The position numbers and the translations under genes are program-made. From a virus: DNA of 47,741 bases. This document shows positions 1-8,600 of this stretch, in pieces. Location: positions 1-47,741 of IMG/VR virus record IMGVR_UViG_3300026521_000074; one strand, 5' to 3'. The notes below the pieces were generated by a model. That model made no database searches. It saw nothing but the letters and a program-made list of their open reading frames with translations, and was not told the origin of the DNA. The stretch's first letter is position 1. Each line of letters begins with the position of its first letter.

Positions 1-616
1 ATACGAATGTTGCTCCTATTTCTTCTTTTGAAGCTTCCCTAAACTCTATGGAAGCTGTACTGTTGTATATATCGTCCATGTCGAAAGTTAATGTGTCTGA
101 GTCCCATCTTCCAAAGTAACAATTTTGTAATATTGTACACTCTGGCTCTAAGTCCCTTTCAAAAGATGCATTAACCCTAATAGTTGTGATAGGTAGCCCT
201 AGTACATCATCAAACCCTTCGGTGACTTCAAGTATCTTATAAAGTCTTGGCTCACCTTCTAAATATATAAACTGTAAGTGCTCAGTAAATGCTACTATCT
301 CATAACTCTTCTTGACAGTTAATATAAACTCTCCTTTAGGTACTGGGTATAGAAGCTTGTAGTCATTCTTAAATGATGGGATAAAAAATCTTTGGTGCTT
401 CCCTTTACAGTACTTGAAAAATCCTGCAAATTCCCAACGCTCTTGTCGGTTGTCAAAAGAAAACTTATAACGTAACTTAGAAAAGTTACCATGTTGTATA
501 TTTAGTATACGTTGTTGGTGAATATCACCAATAATATTGTACTTATTCTCTACTGTTAAATTGATAGTGTCTATTGGAGTTACCCAATCTAGCACTTCGT
601 AACCTTCGTATGTCAT
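1..616 (-). CDS. Distal tail/baseplate-type protein, C-terminus outside window
   Basis: About 205 codons are visible, read leftwards from ATG at 616-614 and running off the window edge, so the C-terminus is missing. The start overlaps the stop of the preceding gene (ATGA), with GAGGAG just upstream. The visible protein begins MTYEGYEVLDWVTPIDTINL and is rich in aromatic residues and beta-strand-like alternation, with a segment RYKFSFDNRQERWEFAGFF followed by an F-I-P-S-F motif. No catalytic motif is seen. Position at the end of the tail module, after the tape measure, suggests a distal tail or baseplate component; this is inferred from gene order only. A CGATATAC element lies 17 bases before the start, inside the previous gene. 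Confidence 0.6.
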   Translation of the reverse strand, partial: MTYEGYEVLDWVTPIDTINLTVENKYNIIGDIHQQRILNIQHGNFSKLRYKFSFDNRQERWEFAGFFKYCKGKHQRFFIPSFKNDYKLLYPVPKGEFILTVKKSYEIVAFTEHLQFIYLEGEPRLYKILEVTEGFDDVLGLPITTIRVNASFERDLEPECTILQNCYFGRWDSDTLTFDMDDIYNSTASIEFREASKEEIGATFV

Positions 617-1158
617 AGTAACTCCTCTATAAGTATATCGCCTTTAATAAATCTCTCCCCACTATAAGTAGTGTTGATAACCTCTTTTACAAAACCTTTA
701 AAGGAAGGTATTGCAAACATTCCTTTATACACAGTCGTATTTGCAGAAACTTTTAAGTAGTACTGCCCAATCTCTGTAATAACTGCTGTGTTAGCTTCAT
801 CATATTGTTGATAAAGTATAACCTCATTCCCCACTTTAAAATCTGACCAACGGGTGTCAGCAACTTGTATAGTAGTGCCATCAACTGTGTCTGCTGTAAT
901 CTCTACATACTGTGTCCACAAAGGTTGTATGACAGTCTGGTGTTTAGCAGGTTTGAATACATTTAAGTACCCTTTATGTTTTTCAGTGTTATGTATTGTG
1001 ACAGAGTACCTAGTCCTATAAAGAGGATGTTGTCGCATAGCCTCTGAAACTAATACATTATTCATAGAAATGAATAGTTTAGTTTTAAAAAATATTGCCT
1101 CTGAGTAAGAGCCTTTATCTGGCTCTACCATAAGTAGCTCTAAATTAGTAAGGGACAT
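613..1158 (-). CDS. Minor tail protein, single-domain paralogue of the neighbouring gene
   Basis: 181 residues. I place the start at ATG 1158 because AAGGAG lies 8 bases upstream; an in-frame ATG at 1182 has no such site. The whole protein resembles the C-terminal part of the gene just upstream: both have PDKG-(S/T)-Y-x-E-(A/S)-I, then a V-T-(I/M)-H block, a K-(P/S)-AKH block, PLW-(T/S)-Q, and near the C-terminus an S/Y-GER-(F/Y)-IKGDI motif. This is a domain duplication seen directly in the sequence. It overlaps the upstream gene by 14 bases and the downstream gene by 4, so translation is probably coupled. The role is inferred from position: a small virion protein at the distal tail, perhaps a ring or hub subunit. 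Confidence 0.6.
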   Translation of the reverse strand: MSLTNLELLMVEPDKGSYSEAIFFKTKLFISMNNVLVSEAMRQHPLYRTRYSVTIHNTEKHKGYLNVFKPAKHQTVIQPLWTQYVEITADTVDGTTIQVADTRWSDFKVGNEVILYQQYDEANTAVITEIGQYYLKVSANTTVYKGMFAIPSFKGFVKEVINTTYSGERFIKGDILIEELL

Positions 1159-2599
1159 AATATTCTCCTTCTCTAAATTCAATGACTTCTATATCACCTT
1201 TGATATATCTTTCACCTTCATAAGAAGTAGCTATCTCTCCCTTCACTATTGCAGGGAATGCAGGTACAACAAATGCACCTTTATCTGCAACTACTGCTCT
1301 TGAAAACATCAAACCTTCACTAACGATGGCAGAAATTTGTCTCAAGTAATACTCATCTGGGCGTACATAAACAAAAGCCCACTCATTTACTCTAAAGTCA
1401 CAGCCACTTGTATCACATTTACAGAATAAAGATGTTTCCATATCTTGCTCAAGAATAGTAACTTGACTCCATAAAGGATGTTGAAATACTACGTGCTTAG
1501 CACTTTTTAGTATATTCATAAATGATTTATGATAATCTGTCCTATGCATTGTAACTGTATACTTACAAGAGTACTTCCAGTTTTGCATTAACGGTTTAGT
1601 CTTCACTACGTTATTTACACTTTTGAATTCTAATGTATTATACTGAATAGACTCATGGTATGTACCTTTGTCTGGTATAATTAGAATATCTGGTGATTGT
1701 CTTCTGTGAATATCAACACAAATACTAACTCTTTGAAAAGAGCCAAAACGGTAAACCACTTCATCAAATTTAATAGTAAAGAAATCTCTAACGTCCCTTC
1801 TACCTAATCCTGCATAAGCATGAATTACAAAAGTTAATGTACCCCCTGCAGGGAGTATAGTACCTACACCTATATCACGTAAGTCTATACCTAACCAAGC
1901 AGGTACTAACATTTCTGTAACTCTTAAATCATAAGGCTCTCCAGAAGTAATAGTAAACTCTACGTCTTTGTCTCTGGTAATAACTCCAAACTTAATACAC
2001 TTATCTTGTGCAGTTGCTCCAATCTCTCCTTGATTTACTATAGGATTTTTATTGATTTGGTGCACATTATAACGCTGACTTAGCCAAGGAAAGAAAGACT
2101 CATGTACAAACTCGTTGTCAGTGTTTTCTAATTGGTTTAACAAACCTTCTACATAATGTACTTCTACTGGCACATCTCCACCACTTGCATAAGTATACTT
2201 TGTAGTTATTAAAGGACTTTTAGTACAACGCTCAGCCATCATAAAGTCGCCTTCAAAGATAACTATAATATCTTCAAAAGTAACTGTTGAGTAATCTACT
2301 TTATATTCTTGAATGTAATAAGTAGGGAAGTAAGTAAACCCAGTAGTTTGTTTTAAAGCAGACTTTCTATGTATAATAGAAATAACTGGTTGCTCAGAAA
2401 TCTCTGAAAATTCTTGAATACTTTTTACAGTAGCCAAAGCTAAAGGCATAACCCATGTACTAATACTTTCTTGAATATCCTCTGACTCTACTTCATAAGA
2501 GTGCTTCTCAAAAGAGACTACTACTTTCTCGTAAATGTCATTGGTCTCTTGTATAGAGTTACCATCTAGGTAACCCTTTAGTCTTAGTTTAAAGCCCAT
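1145..2599 (-). CDS. Distal tail/baseplate protein with duplicated C-terminal domain
   Basis: 484 residues, ATG at 2599 preceded by AAGGG. The N-terminal 300 residues are a beta-rich region without a motif I recognise. The C-terminal about 180 residues, from IIPDKGTYHES onward, are homologous to the complete product of the next gene. This copy alone carries a small cysteine cluster, FCKCDTSGCDF, which could bind metal or form a disulphide in the virion. The order tape measure, two fibre-like proteins, then this gene fits a baseplate or tail-tip protein. No enzyme motif is visible. The assignment to virion structure is from context; the duplication is from direct comparison. Confidence 0.6.
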   Translation of the reverse strand: MGFKLRLKGYLDGNSIQETNDIYEKVVVSFEKHSYEVESEDIQESISTWVMPLALATVKSIQEFSEISEQPVISIIHRKSALKQTTGFTYFPTYYIQEYKVDYSTVTFEDIIVIFEGDFMMAERCTKSPLITTKYTYASGGDVPVEVHYVEGLLNQLENTDNEFVHESFFPWLSQRYNVHQINKNPIVNQGEIGATAQDKCIKFGVITRDKDVEFTITSGEPYDLRVTEMLVPAWLGIDLRDIGVGTILPAGGTLTFVIHAYAGLGRRDVRDFFTIKFDEVVYRFGSFQRVSICVDIHRRQSPDILIIPDKGTYHESIQYNTLEFKSVNNVVKTKPLMQNWKYSCKYTVTMHRTDYHKSFMNILKSAKHVVFQHPLWSQVTILEQDMETSLFCKCDTSGCDFRVNEWAFVYVRPDEYYLRQISAIVSEGLMFSRAVVADKGAFVVPAFPAIVKGEIATSYEGERYIKGDIEVIEFREGEYYVPY

Positions 2600-2613
2600 C
2601 TTTTGCCCTTATT

Positions 2614-3510
2614 TTAACTTAGTGGATAGAGTATCACGTTTATATCTGGTATTTGTGATATTGGTAATGATATATACTTTTTAGAATTTATAGTTTCTTC
2701 AATCAACATATCTGGGAAAGTCCAATATTTAGCACCATAACATCCAGCAGGTAAAAACCCAGCCAACTCTAAAGCTGTATCAGCTCCTGCCAAGCTGGTA
2801 TTACAGTGCACTGATATAGGTGACACATATAATCCATGCACTGGGTAATTTTTAGCAAACATATAAGTGTGTGCCAAATCATTCAGCCTCCCTTGAAGCC
2901 CCTCAATAGAGTCGGTAGTACCAAACCCTGCTTGATACCAATGCTCATTATAATGTACTCCAAAATAACTTTTACCACTTTTATGAGAGGTAATCCAAGT
3001 AACACCATCAAGATAATTATGAGACTTATCTAAAGCACTATATAAAGCTATAATTCTGTAAGGACCACCAGAGTCAGTATGTGCCCCTTGCCAAACAATA
3101 TGTACTAAATCCCTATTAATTACAATAGCTGTGTATGTCGGAGATAGTGTCCTACCCCATCCAGTGGTAAAATTATAACTACCACTTGTACCTTCTCTTG
3201 AAATAGCATCTTTTGGTGCTTCTGGTTGAGAGTCCCAAGCCAAGTTTAAGTCAGTATCTCTACTGTAAGCAATTTCAATCCCCCCTGCGTACGGTGCTCT
3301 AAACTGCATTGCTAAAGTTTGTCCAGAAGTAGTGTTGATAGATTGTATCCATAACTCTTCTAATCTATTTTGTCCAGTAAATGGGGCAGGAGAATGCACA
3401 CGGTGTTTCACTTCCCAATCCCCATTGGCTGTAATTACTTCATCAACAAAATCTAAAGGGCTTCTGAAGTCCCCTAAATCTGCTTTTTGGTAATGATATG
3501 TGTATGCCAT
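2614..3510 (-). CDS. Tail-tip/receptor-binding-type virion protein
   Basis: 298 residues. The sequence is rich in Tyr, Trp, Gly, Ser and Thr, with short beta-strand-like stretches and no hydrophobic anchor, as in phage tail-tip and fibre proteins. A run such as YRIIALYSALDKSHNYLDG resembles repetitive beta-structure. The gene lies between a LamG-domain gene upstream and the duplicated tail-tip gene downstream, 9 bases after the upstream stop. The first residues, MAY, match those of the upstream neighbour, but the rest is not clearly related. I do not recognise a named family. A role in adsorption or as a minor tail protein is inferred. Confidence 0.55.
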   Translation of the reverse strand: MAYTYHYQKADLGDFRSPLDFVDEVITANGDWEVKHRVHSPAPFTGQNRLEELWIQSINTTSGQTLAMQFRAPYAGGIEIAYSRDTDLNLAWDSQPEAPKDAISREGTSGSYNFTTGWGRTLSPTYTAIVINRDLVHIVWQGAHTDSGGPYRIIALYSALDKSHNYLDGVTWITSHKSGKSYFGVHYNEHWYQAGFGTTDSIEGLQGRLNDLAHTYMFAKNYPVHGLYVSPISVHCNTSLAGADTALELAGFLPAGCYGAKYWTFPDMLIEETINSKKYISLPISQIPDINVILYPLS

Positions 3511-3519
3511 AAGTTTCCT

Positions 3520-5571
3520 TTATTCTAATCTTAATAGTAACATAGAGTTTTGCCCAGACTGTGTACAATCTGTGTAGGCTAAATGCTCAATACCGTCAAT
3601 AATTACTATATCTTCTGGGGTAGTATCTAATGCTTGGATGCCATAAACTCCATAGAAAGTGCCCATCTCTTCTGGAGAAAAACCATAACCATAATAGACA
3701 CTGAAACCTTCCCAAGCCCAAGCTCTTGTATCTGTACCCCTACCACTAGGTATATCAGAATTATAATGCTGACTGTGATATACAGCCCATACATTGTAAG
3801 AGTTACCTGCTTGTACATAATTAGCTCTTTTAGATGGTGCACCAATTCTTGTAGGCACTTGCCATCTATACTGCCCATACCAGTTACAAGTATGTTGATA
3901 ATAAAAGCCAGATTTAAAATCGGCACTACCAGTGTACCAATAATCATTACCAGTATTTCTAGTACCTACTACCGTTGTATATAGTTTATCTTGTAAAGAG
4001 TCTCCTCTACCTAGGTATAATGTCTGATAAACTGGCAGTTGCTGCACAGTACTTTGGTCAAAAATCTTAAATACCATCACGACATACTCATTAGTGGCAA
4101 CTACCCAATACTTATCTATAATAGTATCTGTTGGATGTGCCCCAAGAGTATAAACTCTAGGAGAAGTCCCTTTGTTATGCCATTGATGAGTAGTAGTGCC
4201 AGAATACATACTATTCATGTGTTGTATCTCTGCATCCTCTGTCCGTGCAACAGAAGACTGTTTTAAAGCATCATATCTATAACTATAATAAGGATACCCA
4301 TTAGGGTACATTTGCACTGTATGTATATTCCCTAAGTTGTCTTTATTCTCCATATCAATTACTGGTAAGGTTGTTGCCTCATCCCAAGTAAACGCATCGT
4401 AAATCTCTGGTGCACCTGCATTGGTAGCATCTGAAGAGTCATAAGAAGTGTCAATTTGTGATTGACTTAATTTACCTCTCCAAATTACTGGGTCAGCCAC
4501 ATCACCAAAACTTCCAATACCTCCAAGGACTGGACGGGTCTGTGAAATATAACTTGTGGTGTAATCCCCAAGATGTTGCTTATCTAAATAAACAGAGATG
4601 GTATTAGTAGCTTTATCCACCACCACTGTAACTAAAAACCAATCTGACATACTCTTACCACAAGTAGATAGGTAGTTTTCCATAGAGAAATCTTTATTCC
4701 ATCTAAAAGCAGTATAATTATAACGAGAAGCTCCCATGTACGTTTGGTATCTTTGCCCAATGCGTAGTTGTCCATTTTGTAACTGCACAGAGAGTGTACC
4801 ACCGACTACATTATAATCTACTGTAGAATATAAAACCTCTCCATAAGAAGGTCCGTAGTTGTTTTGTCTTGCATGAAATACATCTTTTACCCACAGTTGT
4901 AAAGTAAAATCTGTAGGAGCATTGGCATCTGTATTTCCTAAAGATGCAACACTAGAATATGGACCACCTATTGCGAAGTAATTTGTTTGTGACCCAGTAC
5001 GATTGTCAGTAGTGTATCCATAACGTGCTTTTTTATGAGGACGCATAGCACAAGACCCATTTTTTGGACCAGTAATATAATAAGCATCCCCACGTTGTGG
5101 AGCTAACCACTCACTACCATACTGAGGAGTTTTTTGCTTCATCCCTTTAACATATAGAGGAGGTCGGCTAATATCCCCATTAGGGCAAATAGTACGTGGT
5201 GTCCACTCTGGGTAAACTGCTGCTTTAGTACTAAATGAAACAATATCATTAAGTGCCCAAGCTTGAGTACCATCTTTAATTGTAAATTGTAAAATTCCAT
5301 TATTATATAATGTATCTACATAAGCATCAGCTGTGTAACCAGTCAAGTTACCCATCACAGTAAATCGTGCAGGGTACGCTGAGTCTACACAAACTAATGT
5401 CCATGTTTCTGTAGTTGAAGTTGCCGAAGGTGCAGAAAGCTCAAAAATAGCTCCATTACCACTAGCAGACTCGTAATTAACCTCAGAGATACTTGTCATT
5501 TCTCTCATAAATCTGTACATATCTATATACATTTGACGGAAGGTGACATCCTTCCCAATTCTGTAAGCCAT
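3520..5571 (-). CDS. LamG/concanavalin-like domain tail protein
   Basis: 683 residues, ATG at 5571 with AGGAGCG upstream. Residues about 215-370 look like a laminin-G/concanavalin-like lectin jelly roll: DFTLQLWVKD begins the fold, then a VVVDKATNTISVYLD strand pair and a closing WRGKLSQSQID segment, the usual LamG order. Such domains in phages bind carbohydrate or decorate the virion. The N-terminal 200 residues and the Tyr/Trp-rich C-terminal 300 residues are unassigned. A late-promoter-like CGATATAC (5597-5604) lies 25 bases upstream, between the tape-measure stop and this start, so the gene probably begins its own transcript. The likely role is host-surface recognition at the tail tip. 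Confidence 0.7.
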   Translation of the reverse strand: MAYRIGKDVTFRQMYIDMYRFMREMTSISEVNYESASGNGAIFELSAPSATSTTETWTLVCVDSAYPARFTVMGNLTGYTADAYVDTLYNNGILQFTIKDGTQAWALNDIVSFSTKAAVYPEWTPRTICPNGDISRPPLYVKGMKQKTPQYGSEWLAPQRGDAYYITGPKNGSCAMRPHKKARYGYTTDNRTGSQTNYFAIGGPYSSVASLGNTDANAPTDFTLQLWVKDVFHARQNNYGPSYGEVLYSTVDYNVVGGTLSVQLQNGQLRIGQRYQTYMGASRYNYTAFRWNKDFSMENYLSTCGKSMSDWFLVTVVVDKATNTISVYLDKQHLGDYTTSYISQTRPVLGGIGSFGDVADPVIWRGKLSQSQIDTSYDSSDATNAGAPEIYDAFTWDEATTLPVIDMENKDNLGNIHTVQMYPNGYPYYSYRYDALKQSSVARTEDAEIQHMNSMYSGTTTHQWHNKGTSPRVYTLGAHPTDTIIDKYWVVATNEYVVMVFKIFDQSTVQQLPVYQTLYLGRGDSLQDKLYTTVVGTRNTGNDYWYTGSADFKSGFYYQHTCNWYGQYRWQVPTRIGAPSKRANYVQAGNSYNVWAVYHSQHYNSDIPSGRGTDTRAWAWEGFSVYYGYGFSPEEMGTFYGVYGIQALDTTPEDIVIIDGIEHLAYTDCTQSGQNSMLLLRLE

Positions 5572-5596
5572 ATTTCGCTCCTATGTTATCTTAGGA

Positions 5597-5604
5597 GTAT
5601 ATCG
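5597..5604 (-). promoter_or_regulatory. Late promoter-like CGATATAC
   Basis: On the minus strand this reads CGATATAC, 25 bases before the start of the LamG tail gene and after the tape-measure stop. It is one of about ten matching sites before late genes. No conserved -35 box is visible. Confidence 0.55.
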
Positions 5605-5613
5605 TCAATGGTG

Positions 5614-8600
5614 CTACCCATTGATGATATTGTTAATAACTTCTCTACCTCTTCTCGATGTTGCCCAGCTTTCTATAACGGCAGGGTCTTGAGAGTTTAC
5701 AATTACTACCTCAGACTTCAAGCTATCGGCAAGTTGTGCCAACTCTCTTGTCTGTAATGATGAAGACTCAGACTTGTTTGTGTCTTGCTTCTCACTAGGT
5801 GTTGGAGTAGCTGTGTTTCTCTTGTTAGCTGCTTTTATAGATGCTACCTCATTTTGAGTAAGTACATACTCACCTTTCTTAAGGACTGCGTTGATTTCAT
5901 CATCTTTTAATCCCCCAACTCCAGAAGACAACGGTTTATCCGTATATCCCCCAGTATGGAATTTTTGTGACTTAATTTGTGCAACTTGTGCCATACCTTT
6001 GGCAACCGTTAAGGCTACGTTGATATAGTTGAAAGGTGGTACACCAACTGCCAAGGCATTCGCTGCTGCTGTATAAGTACTCATAATCGCTTCTGCAACT
6101 CTAAGTGCTTTCATAGCATTTAACCAACCTTTGGTTTTAATCAACCCAGTTGTATACATAGTTTCCATAACACCTGCTAATTCTCCTGCCATAGCTCCAT
6201 ACGTTTGAGCTTTTAAATCTCTATACGCTTGGTCTAGGGCAGCTTTCTTATCAAGGTGCTCTTTCTGTCTTGCCAAGTCAAGCTCCATTCTCTGACGCTC
6301 ATAGTCGTCTTGAGTGATAGCTCCTTCTTGTCTTAGTGTCATAAGCTCTTGCTCTTTGACTCTTTGTAACTCTTCTACTCTTGTGTAGTACTCATTCAAC
6401 TTTTGGTATCTAGCTTCGTACTGTTTTGCAACACTTAAATAGTCTAACCCAGTCTCATTTACAGAGTCTTGGTTGATACTTTTCTTAGTGTCATATAAAG
6501 AGCTGTTTACATACAGTGCTTTAAGCTCTGCAATCTTCTCTTTAGATGCTTCGGCTTTTCTACCCATCTCATCTATCTTCATTAACTCTGACTCAACATC
6601 TAACTTAATAGATAGGTCATAGTCACCTGCAATAGCTCTGTAACCTGCTTCAAGCTTCTTTAAAGCCCTCTGTGCTCTCTCAACTTGCTCAGCGTGTTTC
6701 TCTGCTGACTTAGCAGCACTTGCAGCGTGAGACGCAGTTGATTTAGCATGACCTTTAGCAGTCTTTAAAGCACCATTTAGAGCCTTGAAGTTTTTAGAAG
6801 CAGAAGTTGCCTTTTGTATAGCAGCCGACATTTGATTTTGTAAGTCTACTAACAATGCTCCTTTAGTTTCAGCATCTGCTACAGCTGCATGAGACATAAT
6901 ATAGTTGTAAGCTTCTGCCAACTGAATGAGTGTTTGCTCCATTTCAATTAGAGTAGCTTTCGTACTAATTCTCATTCTATCAGCTTGTTCAGTGGATAGT
7001 GAGGCATTTCTTATCTGCCAACTTAAATCTATCCCAGTCCCTAACTTAGAATTTATTTCTGCGTAGCTCATGTTTATATTCTCAGTACTAGAAATCATAC
7101 CATGAATAACATTAGCTAACTTCTCGGCTTTTTCAACAGATTTAGCTCCACCCAAGTCTTGAGTCTTAGCCATTTCTCCTGCCAGTCTCTGAACACTTCC
7201 ATTCAAGTCATCATAAGCATTGATAATTTCTTTTACCTTACTTACTGCTGTTGCCCCAGTTTCTCCATATTGTAGCTCTAGTTGTGCTAAAATATTTTTA
7301 AGATTGTTTAAGGCAACTGCTTTACCTTTAGCTGTGTCAGCATTTGCAAACTCTTTCTCAGCTTCTGTAACTCTTTGCATCAATTCATAAAACTGTGCAT
7401 CCACAGAGTCTGTAGGGATATTAGCCATTGCATTAGCTAACTCTACATTAAACTTCTCAGCTAACCCTGCTGCTTGTGCTCCTGCCATATTCATACTGTT
7501 TTCAAACTGTTGGTTGAAACTAGCTAGTTGTGGTGCAACATCTAACCCAGCTTTTACTTGGTTTCTAATTGAATTACCCATTTCTGAGAAGCTATCAATT
7601 ATACTTTTACCAATAACTGCATTAGTCTTACCACCAAAATCTGCTATCTTACTTTGTAAGTTAGTGACTTCTTCTTTTAACTTAGCTTCTGTAGCTGCAT
7701 CAATGTTAGGAGTAACTTTTAAGTAAAGTTTAACAGCATCTAACTTACCTTGTAAAGTAATTAGGTGTTTTTCTAACTCTACTCCTAAGTCTTTTCCTTT
7801 AAACATATTAACGTCTACGTTGAAAGTCTCTTTGAGTTTAGCTTTTAAAGCCTCTAACTCTCTGGTACGTTGCTCTAAACCTATGCCAGTAACTCCATTA
7901 CTTACTAAAGTGTCTAAGGTAGATTGCTTTGCAGCTATCTCATCCATTAACTTAGTAACACCTTGTGCATAAGAATTTGCTGCTTCTTCAAAACCAACTT
8001 TGATTTTTATTGTGCCAATTTGTTGTTGTAATCTTTCTTTACGCTTCAACAACTGACCAATTAATTGTTGGTTACCATCAGCTTCTGCTAATTTTATCTC
8101 TTGAGTTATTGTACGTATCTCAGTATTACCTACTTTGATTTTTGCATTCAACTCTTGAATTTTTTGCTTCTCTCTAAGTACTTTAATGTGCTCCTCATCT
8201 TTAAGGATTGCCATTTCTAATTTAGCAGCTCTATTAATCTCTGCTTGGGTAGCTTCATGAGTTGTATCATTTAACAACTTCATTACTTGCCCCAACTCAG
8301 CACGATTATTCTGAATTCTTTTGTCAAGACTTTCAGCTTCTGTCTGCAAGTTATTGTACTTCTTTTGTTTCTCTGCTACAGTGTCTACCTCGTCACCGTA
8401 ACTAGCTAAAGCTATTGCAGCCCCACCAACGGCACTTGCTGCTAGAATTGCCCAACCTATAGGGTTACTTGCTAAGAAGAGTCTAACTGCTACTGTAGCA
8501 GCTCCAAAACCTCTAGCCAAGGCAAACATATTAGCCACAAACGGACCAATAGCAGTAGCTGCCACACCCACCATAGTACTGAATGAGCTTACCATAGATA

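Noticed and set aside
3627-4266. Frames overlapping the LamG tail gene on both strands
   Set aside because: Low-complexity Ile/Tyr/Leu-rich translations typical of shadow frames, with no ribosome-binding sites.
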